Source: Coleofasciculaceae cyanobacterium
GTDB taxonomy: Bacteria; Cyanobacteriota; Cyanobacteriia; Cyanobacteriales; Xenococcaceae
Reading direction: 5' to 3'
Assembly: GCA_036703275.1 (NCBI GenBank)
Contig: DATNPK010000112.1
Span: 1 to 64,000 of the forward strand
DNA: 64,000 bases
Shown: one piece after another, positions 9,607 through 19,422 of the stretch
How positions within the stretch are numbered: the stretch's first letter is position 1
Layout: each line of letters starts with the position of its first letter
Notes under the pieces: generated by a model
Databases searched by the model: none
Told to the model about the DNA's origin: nothing
Seen by the model: the letters and a program-made list of their open reading frames with translations, nothing else
Made by a program: the position numbers and the translations under genes

Positions 9607-10311
9607 CTAATTTGAAAAACCAGATAAAATGTAAAACACGATCGCACAACAGAATACGCCCATAATAAAACCAGTAATAAAGAAAGAATCGTTTCCTAAT
9701 TGAGCTAAATCGATTAAATATCTGCGACGATAATTATCTCTATTAAATACTAGGTTTTTCAGCGGACTGTAATTAGTATTACTGCTTTCTCTCTGTTTAT
9801 TTATCTTCGCCATTGTTTCTTGATTTAAAGCAATATTTTGCTTTATCTCATTGATGCCATTAAGAATTTTGCTAGCATCATTATTTGCTAAGATTGCAAG
9901 AGACTTTCTTCGATTATCTTCGCCTAATATTGGTCCAAATTGATAGAAACCTTGGATCACTAAACGAATAATTTGCTCCATATCTTGCGGTCTTGTATTC
10001 TTAAAAATTAAGCTTTTTGCGCCTGCTTCTAGAGCAAGACTTAATATCTGTCTATTATCCTGATTAGTTAGTAAGACAATCTTGGTATAAGGAAAACGGT
10101 GAGTAATAATCATTGAGGCTTCAATGCCATTCATCACAGGCATTTCAAGCTCCATTAAGATTACGTTGGGCTGATGTTCTTCGACTAATTTAATTGCTTC
10201 AATGCCATTGTAGGCATAAGAGATTAAAGATATATCTGGTACGCGATCAAAGTACAATGCCAGATTTTTAATCATACATTGTTGAGCATTCGCTACTACT
10301 AAAGTAATCAT
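9607..10311 (-). CDS. Membrane-anchored pseudo-receiver (response-regulator-like) protein
   Basis: 234 residues. Residues 1-118 have the receiver fold order (VVANAQQ..., VILMELEMPVMNGIEAS, KIVLLTNQD, SLIFKNT), but the phosphoacceptor Asp is Glu (in LMELEMP) and the acidic pair after strand 1 is replaced by N-A-Q. The Thr and Lys switch residues remain (LLTN, FKN). A polar linker of about 90 residues follows, then one C-terminal membrane span (about 211-231, FFITGFIMGVFCCAIVFYIL). There is no DNA-binding domain. It is probably not phosphorylated; Glu may mimic the active state. It may act as an adaptor at a membrane. The partner is unknown. Confidence 0.75.
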   Translation of the reverse strand: MITLVVANAQQCMIKNLALYFDRVPDISLISYAYNGIEAIKLVEEHQPNVILMELEMPVMNGIEASMIITHRFPYTKIVLLTNQDNRQILSLALEAGAKSLIFKNTRPQDMEQIIRLVIQGFYQFGPILGEDNRRKSLAILANNDASKILNGINEIKQNIALNQETMAKINKQRESSNTNYSPLKNLVFNRDNYRRRYLIDLAQLGNDSFFITGFIMGVFCCAIVFYILSGFSN

Positions 10312-10546
10312 GATTAGCTAAAATATTACTTGCCAAGGACAACATTTTTGGATCTAAAAAATGTCTGACAAATGTTCTACAAGTGTCTGAAAAATGTCTT
10401 TTATTTAGTTAACGATGAATTCAATATTCATTTAATAATATCTCGATCGCTATAAACAAATCAATGGATTGACTGGCTAAGCTTTTAAGATATGAGCATA
10501 AATTTAATTTAATTGAGCGCATTAATAAATAATAGTTTTTATTAAT
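10312..10546. other. Intergenic spacer
   Basis: AT-rich spacer between the leftward pseudo-receiver gene and the clpB start relic. No gene or repeat seen. Confidence 0.35.
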
Positions 10547-10620
10547 CAGTACAGCTAGAAAATATGTAACCAAACAATACGCAAAAATTTAGTGAAAAGA
10601 CTTGGTAAGCGATCGCCTAA
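10547..10620 (+). pseudogene. Relic of a duplicated clpB 5' end
   Basis: Starting at ATG 10564, the first 18 codons match the intact clpB start (ATG 10966) at 42 of 54 positions without gaps. Conceptual translation is M*PNNTQKFSEKTW*AIA against [18 protein letters not shown] in ClpB. Both Gln codons CAA have become TAA, and most other changes are synonymous or conservative. The similarity continues about 15 bp upstream of the ATG and disappears after the GCGATCGCC motif. This looks like the leftover of a second clpB copy or of a local duplication. Confidence 0.7.
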
Positions 10621-10965
10621 CTAGGTTATTGTTATTTAGCTGACATCAATTCAATTAATTAATCTAGATATTCGTTAATTTTAAGCTGGCTTGACAACCG
10701 CAAAGCATTTCCAGACTAAAGCTATCAAAAATTGGGGAAACCAGAATTGAGTGGTTGGGGTATCCTACCTAACTAGCTAGTTCTGTTGTCGCTACAATTA
10801 CTATTAAATCAATCAAGAAAGCGAAACAAATTTTGTCTTATTGATGTAAAGGGACGATTACTCTCAGCAATGTCCAAATTATGGCTGAATTAAATCAATA
10901 TTAGTAAACAATAAATCAAATTATTACAACAAGTTTTTTATACCCCAGTTAAGCGAGAAGAAAAT
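10621..10965. other. clpB upstream region
   Basis: 345 bp between the relic and clpB. A TTGACA near 10692 has only a poor -10 partner. No CIRCE-like inverted repeat was found. The clpB promoter presumably lies here. Confidence 0.35.
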
Positions 10966-13584
10966 ATGCAACCAAACAACCCCCAAAAGTTCACGGAAAA
11001 AGCGTGGCAAGCGATCGCCAATGTTCAAGATATCGCTAAACAAAACCAACAGCAACAGGTTGAGACAGAACATTTATTCAAATCCTTGATTGCAGAAGAA
11101 GGATTAGCCAGCAGCATTTTTAATAAAGCTGATGTTAGTGTACAGTTGCTGCGCGATCGAGTCGATCGATTTATTAATAGTCAACCGAAAGTTAGTAATT
11201 CTAACGGCAGCGTTTTTTTGGGACGTAGTTTAGATAGTCTATTAGATCGTGCCGAACAATATCGCAGCGAATTTGGCGATGACTATATTTCCATTGAGCA
11301 TCTCGTATTAGGCTTCGCTCAAGACGATCGCTTTGGACGTAAACTACTACAAGACGTTGGTTTAAACCAAAACAAACTAAAGGACATTATAAAACAGGTG
11401 CGTGGAAACCAAAAAGTAACGGATCAAAACCCTGAAGGGAAGTATCAGGCACTGGAAAAATATGGTCGAGAGCTAACTCAACTGGCAAGAGAAGGTAAAC
11501 TAGATCCAGTAATTGGTCGAGATGAAGAAATCCGCCGTACTATTCAAATCTTATCCCGCCGTACCAAAAATAACCCCGTATTGATTGGTGAACCAGGTGT
11601 AGGTAAAACAGCTATTGTCGAAGGATTAGCTCAACGAATTATTAACCGTGACGTACCTGAATCCTTACGCGATCGCACTGTAGTCGCTCTTGACATGGGT
11701 GCTTTGATTGCTGGTGCGAAGCTAAGAGGGGAGTTTGAAGAACGTCTTAAAGCGGTACTAAAAGAAGTTACCGAGTCTCAAGGTAATGTCATCATGTTCG
11801 TCGATGAAATCCATACAGTTGTTGGTGCTGGCGCTGCCCAGGGTTCGATGGACGCAGGAAATTTACTCAAGCCGATGTTAGCGCGGGGTGAACTACGCTG
11901 TATTGGCGCAACCACTCTTGATGAATATCGCAAGTATATTGAGAAAGACGCAGCTTTAGAAAGGCGTTTTCAGTCAGTACTAGTTGGTGAACCCAACGTG
12001 GTCGATACTATCTCGATTCTGCGAGGATTAAAAGAGCGTTACGAAGGACATCACGGAGTATCGATTACAGATACAGCCTTGGTTGCCGCGGCAACTTTGT
12101 CTAATCGCTATATAAGCGATCGCTTTTTACCCGATAAGGCGATCGACCTAGTGGATGAAGCAGCAGCCAAACTAAAAATGGAGATTACTTCTAAGCCTGA
12201 AGAGTTAGATGAAGTCGATCGCAAAATTCTTCAGTTAGAAATGGAAAGACTGTCTTTAGAGAAAGAAAATGATCCGATCTCTAAAGAAAGATTAGAAAAG
12301 CTGGAAAAAGAACTGGCAGACCTAAAAGAAGAGCAATCAGAAATAAACGCTCAATGGCAGTCGGAAAAAGAAGTAATTGACCAAATTCGTGATTTTAAAG
12401 AACAAATAAACGCAGTTAACCTGGAAATTGAACAGGCAGAACGAGCTTACGATCTCAACCGTGCTGCGGAATTACGTCATGGTAAATTGCCCAAACTTCA
12501 GGAACAAGTTGTCGAAATCGAGCAAAAACTAGCGCAAAGGCAAACCACAGGTAAATCTCTGTTACGAGAAGAAGTTTTAGAGTCGGATATTGCCGAGATT
12601 ATCGCCAAGTGGACGGGGATTCCTCTGAGAAAATTAATTGAGTCGGAAAAATCCAAGCTGCTTAATTTAGAGTCGGAATTACATGAGCGAGTCATTGGAC
12701 AAGAAGAGGCTGTAACTGCCGTAGCGGATTCAATTCAGCGATCGCGCGCTGGACTATCAGATCCCAATCGTCCTACCGCTAGTTTTATCTTCCTAGGTCC
12801 AACTGGAGTTGGTAAAACCGAATTAGCTAAAGCTTTGGCGCAAAGTCTGTTTGATACTCAAGAAGCGATCGTACGCATCGATATGTCGGAATATATGGAG
12901 AAACATTCTGTATCCCGTTTGGTGGGTGCGCCTCCAGGATATGTTGGTTACGACGAAGGGGGACAATTAACCGAGGCAATTCGCCGTCGTCCCTATTCGG
13001 TGATTTTATTTGACGAAATTGAAAAAGCGCATCCTGATGTCTTCAATTTGATGCTACAAATTTTAGATGATGGCAGACTGACAGATTCTCAGGGTCGTAC
13101 TGTGGACTTCACTAATACCATTATTATCATGACCAGTAATATTGGTTCGCAGTACATCTTAGATGTCTCAGGTGATGATAGCCAATACGAAGAAATGCGC
13201 TCGCGGGTTATGGCTGCAATGCGAGATAGCTTCCGTCCTGAATTCCTGAATCGTATTGACGAGATAATTATCTTCCACGCCTTAGCCAAAGAACAGTTAC
13301 GCCAGATCGTTCAATTACAGATTCGCGGTTTAGAACAACGTTTGTCAGACCAAAAACTAGCCTTTAAAATATCTGATGCTGGTTTAGACTACTTGGCTGA
13401 TTTGGGCTATGACCCAGTATATGGTGCTAGACCATTAAAACGAGCGATTTCTCGTTATTTAGAAACAGCGATCGCCAAATCGATTCTGCGGGGAGAATAT
13501 CACGGCGGGGATACTATCTTTGTTGATGTCGAAGGGGAAAGACTGGTGTTTAAAAAATTGTCAGCCGAGATGTTGACTAAATAA
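10966..13584 (+). CDS. clpB: ATP-dependent chaperone ClpB (Hsp104 family disaggregase)
   Basis: 872 residues, the normal length. Order: N-terminal Clp repeat domain (1-150), AAA+ domain 1 with Walker A GEPGVGKT at about 208-215 and Walker B MFVDEIHT, the ClpB-specific coiled-coil middle domain (about 400-530, rich in Glu/Lys), and AAA+ domain 2 with GPTGVGKT at about 611-618 and Walker [11 protein letters not shown]. Pore loop motifs [10 protein letters not shown] and GYVGYDEGG are present. It is a hexameric cytosolic machine that pulls polypeptides from aggregates with DnaK/DnaJ/GrpE. The middle domain and lack of an IGF loop separate it from ClpC/ClpA. It is alone in its operon. A decayed copy of its 5' end lies about 400 bp upstream. 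Confidence 0.97.
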   Translation: MQPNNPQKFTEKAWQAIANVQDIAKQNQQQQVETEHLFKSLIAEEGLASSIFNKADVSVQLLRDRVDRFINSQPKVSNSNGSVFLGRSLDSLLDRAEQYRSEFGDDYISIEHLVLGFAQDDRFGRKLLQDVGLNQNKLKDIIKQVRGNQKVTDQNPEGKYQALEKYGRELTQLAREGKLDPVIGRDEEIRRTIQILSRRTKNNPVLIGEPGVGKTAIVEGLAQRIINRDVPESLRDRTVVALDMGALIAGAKLRGEFEERLKAVLKEVTESQGNVIMFVDEIHTVVGAGAAQGSMDAGNLLKPMLARGELRCIGATTLDEYRKYIEKDAALERRFQSVLVGEPNVVDTISILRGLKERYEGHHGVSITDTALVAAATLSNRYISDRFLPDKAIDLVDEAAAKLKMEITSKPEELDEVDRKILQLEMERLSLEKENDPISKERLEKLEKELADLKEEQSEINAQWQSEKEVIDQIRDFKEQINAVNLEIEQAERAYDLNRAAELRHGKLPKLQEQVVEIEQKLAQRQTTGKSLLREEVLESDIAEIIAKWTGIPLRKLIESEKSKLLNLESELHERVIGQEEAVTAVADSIQRSRAGLSDPNRPTASFIFLGPTGVGKTELAKALAQSLFDTQEAIVRIDMSEYMEKHSVSRLVGAPPGYVGYDEGGQLTEAIRRRPYSVILFDEIEKAHPDVFNLMLQILDDGRLTDSQGRTVDFTNTIIIMTSNIGSQYILDVSGDDSQYEEMRSRVMAAMRDSFRPEFLNRIDEIIIFHALAKEQLRQIVQLQIRGLEQRLSDQKLAFKISDAGLDYLADLGYDPVYGARPLKRAISRYLETAIAKSILRGEYHGGDTIFVDVEGERLVFKKLSAEMLTK

Positions 13585-13632
13585 ATAGACAAGAAGGGGC
13601 AAGACATTGCCTTGTCGCAGAGTAAATTGCTA

Positions 13633-13770
13633 AGGTAGGTTGCGTTTTGACCAACGGTCAGGGCAGCGCGAAGTTGCGTTGCGGAGGTTTCCTCCGTTGA
13701 GCAAACTTCGTAAGAAGGCCCCGTCGTTTTACACCAAACTATGCGGTGCAAGCGGCGGGGATCCTGACCT
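13633..13770. repeat. Dispersed hairpin repeat, copy 1
   Basis: The core is an inner hairpin CGGAGG-TTT-CCTCCG (13682-13696) inside outer arms AAGTTGC / GCAAACTT (13671-13677 and 13701-13708), followed by CGTAAGAAG. Copies of the same plan occur at 37660-37750, 42775-42915, 50340-50415 and 62690-62760. GC-rich flanking text on both sides (a TGACC-type sequence near 13648 and another near 13764) may mark the element ends. Confidence 0.6.
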
Positions 13771-13953
13771 GCCTTTTTTATTGTCAATTCTTTGACGCTT
13801 ATCCCTATGGTTATGGTTATAGTTTCAAAGGGAAAAGATGTTATGCACTCAAATCTAATAAGAGATTTGCCGGTCAATTAAACTAGATCGAAGATAGCAA
13901 TGATTATCGTCTGGCTGCTAGCTACCTACTAATTAAGCTTTCTGCTAGTAACG
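13771..13953. other. Spacer after the hairpin repeat
   Basis: No gene supported. Open frames here in the minus direction overlap repeat DNA or the clpB end and look like shadows. Confidence 0.3.
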
Positions 13954-14136
13954 ATGATATGTTTTGATTTTGCTTACAATACTCAAGGTCGCATTGGCAC
14001 TATAACAGACCAAAGACAAATTAGTAATTACAACTATGATTCTACTGGTCAGTATTTACTCAGTATTGAAGATACTAACAGCAAAACTAGCTTGAGTTAC
14101 GATAACTCCTACGACCCCACAATATTAAATCATTGA
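13954..14136 (+). pseudogene. Possible fragment of an RHS/YD-repeat protein
   Basis: A 60-codon frame containing NYNYDSTGQYLLSIEDTNS and then LSYDNS, which resembles one YD repeat (YDxxGxLxxI...YDxxG) of RHS-type proteins. It is far too short for a functional RHS protein, has no ribosome site and ends in the spacer before the phosphoesterase gene. It may be a relic or chance similarity. Confidence 0.25.
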
Positions 14137-14253
14137 TTACCTAGTCTTAATACGAGTGTGAAATCCTACAAGTAATTAGGAAATAGTAATTAGAAGTTTT
14201 CTTACCAGATTACTTCTAGCGCAATGTTTTCATTAAAGCAGAAAAATTAAAAC

Positions 14254-17200
14254 ATGACTAACCAACTAGTTGGTTTTGCCTCTTTACCAGCAGATACTTT
14301 GGCTGAAGGCATTCCTGCGGGGGGCAATGACGGTGAAGGTAATCCTATAGATGCCAATGGACGAACAGGTCCGTTTGACGGACAACCAGTCCAGGGTTTT
14401 AGTGGGGTACAGTTTGCTCCAGATAATACAGGGGCATTTTGGTTTTTGTCTGATAATGGCTTTGGTACACAAGAAAATAGTACGGATTATTTATTACGCA
14501 TATATCAAGTAGATCCCAACTTTATGGGAGTGGAAAACGGTGACGGAAATGTAGCCATAGAGAATTTCATTCAGCTTTGGGACTCCGAGAACTTAATTCC
14601 TTTTGATATTGTTAACGAAGATAGCGAAGATCGTCTACTTACAGGGGGAGACTTTGATGTCGAATCTTTTGTAATTGACGAAAATGGTGATATTTGGAGT
14701 GGGGATGAATTTGGTCCTTACTTATTGCACTTCGATTCTGAAGGAAAATTACTTGAAGCACCCATTGCAACTCCTAATGTTACTAATTTAGATACTCTTA
14801 ATGGTCAAGACCCACTAGTTATTGGACATCGTGGCGCGAGTGGCTTATTACCAGAACATACATTAGAAGCATACAAAGTTGCGATCGCCCAAGGTGCAGA
14901 TTTTATTGAACCTGATTTAGTAACTACTAAAGATGAGGTTTTAATTGTTCGTCATGAGCCTTTATTAGATGACACCACTAATGTTGCCGAGGTGTTTGGT
15001 GAAGACAGAATGTCTACCAAAATCCTCGATGGAGAAGAAGTAACAGGCTACTTTGCCGAAGATTTTACTTTAGTAGAAATTAAACAATTAAGAGCCGTTC
15101 AATCCCAGGAGTTTCGTTCCCAAGAGTTTAATGGTGCTTTTGAGATTCCTACCTTTGAGGAAGTTATTCAGCTAGTCCAAGAGACTGAAGCCGAAACAGG
15201 AATTAAAGTTGGCATTTATCCAGAAACCAAACATCCTACCTTTTTCGCTCAACAGGGTTTATCTTTAGAAGAACCCTTAATTGAAACTCTCCAAGCAACA
15301 GGATTTACCGACCCTAACCGCATCTTTATTCAATCTTTTGAGTTCCAAAATTTAATTGAACTCCAAGGAATGTTAGATGGTGAGGGGTTAGGAGATATTC
15401 CTCTGGTTCAGCTTTACGGTGACGCCACCAAAGATGCCAGTCCTGATGATGTTTTTTCCGTACCCTACGACCTTCGTTATAACCTTGAACAAGGTAATGA
15501 CTTGGCTGCAATCTACGGTCAAGATTTTGTCGATGGGGTAGAAAACGGTTTATCTGAGAACATTACCTACCGCGATTTGGATAGTGCAGAATTTCTGCAA
15601 ATTATTAGTGATAAATATGCAGAAGGTGCTGGGCCTTGGAAAAACAATATTTTACTCCGCGAATCTCTTGACGAACCAGTAGACGGAGATGGTGACGGTA
15701 ATGCTGAAATTACCACCCAGTTAACAGGAGAAGTAACATCTTTTATTGATGATGCTCACGCTGCTGGTTTACAGGTTCACCCTTATACCCATCGTAACGA
15801 AGAACGTTTCTTAACTTTAGAAGTAGATGGAACTCCTCAAACTCCAGAGGGCGAAATTCAGCAATTAATTGAAATAGGTGTCGATGGATTTTTTACAGAT
15901 TTTCCTGCCACTGGTGTGGCGGTAGTCGATTCGGTTACTGGGGAGTTTGTTCAGTCTCCTCAAAACCCCGATCTAGGAGATGGCTTACCTAATTTAGAGC
16001 GATCGCAAGGTTTTGAAGGCATGGCGTTTAGTCCTGACCGCAAGACTATCTATCCTCTACTAGAAGGAACAGTAGCTGGCGATCGTGAAAATGCCCTACG
16101 CATCTATGAATTCGATGTCGAGTCAGCGTCCTACGCTGGTTTAGTTGGTTACTATCCCACCACCGATGGTAATCCCATTGGTGACTTTACCCCTATCAAC
16201 GACCATGAATTTTTAGTCATCGAACGGGATAATAACCAAGGGGAAGAAGCACAATTCAAAAAGATCTTCAAAATCGATATTTCCCAAGTAGATGAAAACG
16301 GTTTTGTCGCCAAAGAAGAAGTTGTTGACTTATTAAACATCGATGACCCCAATGACTTAAATGGCGATGGCAAGACTACTTTTGATTTCCCTTTTCAAAC
16401 GATTGAAAACATCGTCGTCGTCGATGAAAACACCATCCTGGTTGCCAACGACAATAACTATCCCTTTTCTCAAGGAAGAAAAGACGACATCGACAACAAC
16501 GAAGCAATTTTAATTAACCTTGAAGTCCCCTTAAATCTCGATCCTAATCTTGGAGGCAGCACTGTAACCCCTAAATTCTTGACCAATTCTGGCGACACCG
16601 AACAACCTGCACAAATGACAGGTTTAAACGGTTATCAAGTAGATCCTATTTTTACCGTTGGTGAAGAAGTTAATGATTATGTTCCCCCAGGAGTTCTTGA
16701 TGGTTTGGGTGCATTTGCTTTAGACGATGACACTGTAAGAATACTATCCAACCACGAATTTAGTGCTGATGAAGGTTATGCCTATACTCTAGCTAATGGT
16801 ACAGAATTAACGGGCGCAAGAGTTAGTTACTTTGATATCAATAAAGAAACTTTGGAATTAGAAGATAGTGGTCTGGCTTATGACAAGATTTTTAATCGTG
16901 CTGGTGAAGAAGTAGACGAAGCTAGCGACTTAGAATTTGAAGGCATCGATCGCGCGTGTTCTGCACAATATGTTGCAGCGCACCAATTTGGTGATGGTCG
17001 TGGTTTAGAAGATAGTTTGTTCTTCACTGGGGAAGAAACTGATGGCGGTACGGAATTTGTTCTTGATTCTGCTACCAATACTCTTCATGCAGTTCCCTGG
17101 ATGGGTCGCGCTGCTTGGGAAAATGTTACGGAATTAGATACTGGTACGACTGATAAAGTTGCTTTCTTGGTAGGAGACGACCGCGAGGCTGCACCTTTAT

Positions 17201-18198
17201 TAATGTATGTTGGGGAAAAAGATCCTAGCCAAGATGCTGGCTTACTCGAACGCAATGGTCTATCTAACGGTGAACTCTACGCTTGGGTTCCTGATGGCGA
17301 TCTTGCCGATACTCCCACTTTTACCGATGAAGAGGGTGAAGCAGTTGATGATGACAATGCACCAGACCCCGCTGGCTTTAGTGGTACTGGTAATAGTCAA
17401 GCTGGTAGTTGGGTTGAATTGGATTATTATCGTCCTGACTTGGCTGGTTCAGCTATAGATACCAACGATGACGGCGAAATTCAAGACGACTTGGGTTATG
17501 ACGAATTAGGGTTTGCCACTCAAGCTCAACAAGACGAGTTAGTTATCGACGCTAGCGGTTTCCAATTTTCTCGTCCTGAAGATGTAGCTACCAATCCTGA
17601 AGATGGCACTCAAGCAGTTTTAGCTTCTACTGGGCGTGGTGGACGTTTTGCAGAAGATAACTGGGGGACTACTTACAAGATTGATGTGGAGTTTGGTCAA
17701 TCAGGCGATCCTCTGACTGGACAGATTGACATCCTCTATGATGGCGACGATGCAGGTAATGGTCAATTTAAAGATTCTGACTTTGGTTTACGCAGTCCTG
17801 ATAACTTAGATTGGGCTGATAATGGCAAAATTTTAATTCAGGAAGACCGTGCTACTTTTGCTGACGAGGACTTTGGTGGCACATCTGGCGAAGAAAGTTC
17901 CATCTGGGAATTAGCTCCAGAATCAGGTCAATTAACTCGCGTGGCGCAGATGGATCGTTCTGCTTTGCCTGAAGGTCAAACTGATAGTGAACCAGACGAT
18001 GTTGGCAATTGGGAATCTTCGGGGATTCTTGATGTTTCTCACTTATTCGATCGAGCCTCTGGTACACGTTTTATCTATGGTGTTCAAGCTCACAGTCTTG
18101 AAGATGGCATTATTGCAGATGCTAATTTAGTTCAGGGTGGTCAATTGGCTTTCTTAACTACACAAGCACCTGGAGAAATTAGTACACACTACTTATAG
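14254..18198 (+). CDS. Multi-domain phosphoesterase: phytase-like, nested GDPD and PhoX-like domains
   Basis: 1314 residues. About 1-185 and 570-765 look like the two halves of an esterase-like/phytase-like domain (GFSGVQFAPDNTGAFWFLSD; FEGMAFSPDRKTIYPLLEG). Between them is a glycerophosphodiester phosphodiesterase domain (about 191-560) with the catalytic set HRGASGLLPEHTLEAY, EPDLVTTKD and RHEP. From about 780 the text resembles DUF839/PhoX alkaline phosphatases (GLGAFALDDDTVRILSNHEF). Expected activity is release of phosphate or glycerol phosphate from phosphodiesters and monoesters outside the cytoplasm. No signal peptide is visible; the acidic Asp/Gly-rich composition suits non-classical (type I) export. 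It is monocistronic. Confidence 0.82.
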   Translation: MTNQLVGFASLPADTLAEGIPAGGNDGEGNPIDANGRTGPFDGQPVQGFSGVQFAPDNTGAFWFLSDNGFGTQENSTDYLLRIYQVDPNFMGVENGDGNVAIENFIQLWDSENLIPFDIVNEDSEDRLLTGGDFDVESFVIDENGDIWSGDEFGPYLLHFDSEGKLLEAPIATPNVTNLDTLNGQDPLVIGHRGASGLLPEHTLEAYKVAIAQGADFIEPDLVTTKDEVLIVRHEPLLDDTTNVAEVFGEDRMSTKILDGEEVTGYFAEDFTLVEIKQLRAVQSQEFRSQEFNGAFEIPTFEEVIQLVQETEAETGIKVGIYPETKHPTFFAQQGLSLEEPLIETLQATGFTDPNRIFIQSFEFQNLIELQGMLDGEGLGDIPLVQLYGDATKDASPDDVFSVPYDLRYNLEQGNDLAAIYGQDFVDGVENGLSENITYRDLDSAEFLQIISDKYAEGAGPWKNNILLRESLDEPVDGDGDGNAEITTQLTGEVTSFIDDAHAAGLQVHPYTHRNEERFLTLEVDGTPQTPEGEIQQLIEIGVDGFFTDFPATGVAVVDSVTGEFVQSPQNPDLGDGLPNLERSQGFEGMAFSPDRKTIYPLLEGTVAGDRENALRIYEFDVESASYAGLVGYYPTTDGNPIGDFTPINDHEFLVIERDNNQGEEAQFKKIFKIDISQVDENGFVAKEEVVDLLNIDDPNDLNGDGKTTFDFPFQTIENIVVVDENTILVANDNNYPFSQGRKDDIDNNEAILINLEVPLNLDPNLGGSTVTPKFLTNSGDTEQPAQMTGLNGYQVDPIFTVGEEVNDYVPPGVLDGLGAFALDDDTVRILSNHEFSADEGYAYTLANGTELTGARVSYFDINKETLELEDSGLAYDKIFNRAGEEVDEASDLEFEGIDRACSAQYVAAHQFGDGRGLEDSLFFTGEETDGGTEFVLDSATNTLHAVPWMGRAAWENVTELDTGTTDKVAFLVGDDREAAPLLMYVGEKDPSQDAGLLERNGLSNGELYAWVPDGDLADTPTFTDEEGEAVDDDNAPDPAGFSGTGNSQAGSWVELDYYRPDLAGSAIDTNDDGEIQDDLGYDELGFATQAQQDELVIDASGFQFSRPEDVATNPEDGTQAVLASTGRGGRFAEDNWGTTYKIDVEFGQSGDPLTGQIDILYDGDDAGNGQFKDSDFGLRSPDNLDWADNGKILIQEDRATFADEDFGGTSGEESSIWELAPESGQLTRVAQMDRSALPEGQTDSEPDDVGNWESSGILDVSHLFDRASGTRFIYGVQAHSLEDGIIADANLVQGGQLAFLTTQAPGEISTHYL

Positions 18199-18422
18199 GG
18201 TTGATAAATTAGAAGAAGTTTGGCAACACGCTATGGATAATATCCGAACTGATGAATCTGAAGTATTGCCTTTACCCATTTATTGTCAGGATAATGTTAA
18301 GCCTTTTATTTAACAAAGCTCTATAGTTCCCAACTTATACTTCTCTAATTACTCTTTAGTTGATGGTAAGACAGAGCATCAATAGCACTTTTTGCGATCG
18401 CCAAAGGGCGATCGCTCTGTTG
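18199..18422. other. Spacer with a short open frame and a HIP1 hairpin
   Basis: ATG 18233 to TAA 18313 gives 26 codons with plausible coding character (contains RTDESEVLPLPIY), perhaps the tail of a lost gene, but nothing recognisable. At 18394-18415 two GCGATCGC motifs face each other as a 9-bp stem with a 4-nt loop. Confidence 0.3.
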
Positions 18423-18635
18423 TTAGTTAGATCTCCACAATGCTTTAGTTCCTCCCTTACTGAACCCAGTAAAGTTGTCATTTTTAACGGTGAAGCCAGT
18501 TAGTTTGTCTTGGTCATAGTGAGGAAAAATAGCATTATCTTTTGGATCTATAGCTACAGTTCTGGCAAAACGATCGCACATTAAAATCACTGGCTCAATA
18601 CCTCTTTTTTCTAAATAAAGATGAGATTTGGTTAC
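18423..18635 (-). pseudogene. Fragment of a DUF3991/TOPRIM-type protein
   Basis: The minus strand has an open frame of 70 codons after a TGA, ending in TAA at 18423-18425. It reads YLEKRGIEPVILMCDRF..., FPHYDQDKLTGFTVKNDN and FTGFSKGGTKALWRS. This matches my memory of the C-terminal half of DUF3991 and TOPRIM-domain proteins (FPHYDxxGLxGxExKNxxFTGFxKGGxKGLW), which are common on cyanobacterial plasmids and mobile elements. The N-terminal part is missing. It sits beside a hairpin pair that may be an insertion sequence end. Confidence 0.55.
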
Positions 18636-18667
18636 TCACAAAAGTAACGCAGCTTTGATTATTTCAA

Positions 18668-18760
18668 GGCGCTCAGCAAAGCTGAGCGCGCCGAGACTGA
18701 AGGTTGACTTCAGAGTTTACTTGTCCCACTTAGTTGGGGATAAGCTCCTTCCCCTATAGG
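18668..18760. mobile_element. Possible insertion-sequence end with two hairpins
   Basis: A perfect 9-bp stem GCGCTCAGC-AAA-GCTGAGCGC (18669-18689) is followed by a 6-bp stem CTGAAG / CTTCAG (18697-18713) and the text TTGTCCCAC...GTTGGGGATAAGCTC. This resembles the non-coding ends of IS200/IS605-type elements in cyanobacteria. No transposase is present, so at most this is a relic. Based on resemblance only. Confidence 0.3.
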
Positions 18761-18825
18761 GTTTTTGTGGTATAACTAAAAGCTGAATCAAACGCGATCG
18801 ATTTGCATGGCGACACAATTTATTT

Positions 18826-19422
18826 ATGAACTGGCTAGCTCATTTATTATTAGCCGAATCTAATTCTGAAGCTCGTTTGGGAAATTTACTAGGGGACTTA
18901 GTCAAAGGAGAACAAAGACAAGCTTTAAATCCCAGATTACAGCGGGGAATAGAATGTCATCAGGCGATCGACATTTTTACGGATCGACATTTAATAGTTA
19001 AACGTAGTAAATACAGAATTAATTCTGAGTATCGTCGGTTTGCTGGAATCTTAATTGATGTTTTTTATGATTATGTTTTAGCCAACAACTGGCAAGACTA
19101 TTCAGACATAGCCTTAGCTGAATTTACTACTACCGTATATGCTTCTTGGTCAGATTACTTGGAAGCTTTGCCCTTTTATCCGCAAGGAGTTGTTCGCCGT
19201 TTAATCGCCGAAGATTGGCTTGGTTCATACAGTACTTTGGCAGGAATTGAAGATACTTTAGCTAGAATATCCTGGCGATTAAATAGACGCAGTAAGCGTA
19301 ACTATGATTTGACTCCTGCGATCGCGGAATTGACTTTCAACTATTTAGCATTAGAAAAAGACTTTCAAGAATTTTTTCCCCAATTAAGATTACATATTAA
19401 TAACTGGCATTTAGTCAGTTAA
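18826..19422 (+). CDS. acpH: Acyl carrier protein phosphodiesterase (DUF479/AcpH family)
   Basis: 198 residues, the family's usual size. It starts MNWLAHLLLAESNSEARLGN, the hallmark N-terminus of AcpH, followed by GDLVKG, GIECHQAIDIFTD and FAGILIDVFYDYVLA, which carry the conserved His/Asp residues of this HD-like metal-dependent fold. AcpH removes 4'-phosphopantetheine from holo-acyl carrier protein; the substrate preference in cyanobacteria may differ. It is a single gene in a repeat-rich neighbourhood and no strong ribosome site is visible. Confidence 0.9.
   Translation: MNWLAHLLLAESNSEARLGNLLGDLVKGEQRQALNPRLQRGIECHQAIDIFTDRHLIVKRSKYRINSEYRRFAGILIDVFYDYVLANNWQDYSDIALAEFTTTVYASWSDYLEALPFYPQGVVRRLIAEDWLGSYSTLAGIEDTLARISWRLNRRSKRNYDLTPAIAELTFNYLALEKDFQEFFPQLRLHINNWHLVS

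Noticed and set aside
13500-13877. 125-codon minus-strand frame after clpB
   Set aside because: Crosses the end of clpB and the dispersed hairpin repeat; composition is that of repeat DNA.
18394-18415. Terminator formed by two HIP1 sites
   Set aside because: The stem is good, but no T run follows on either strand in the right place.
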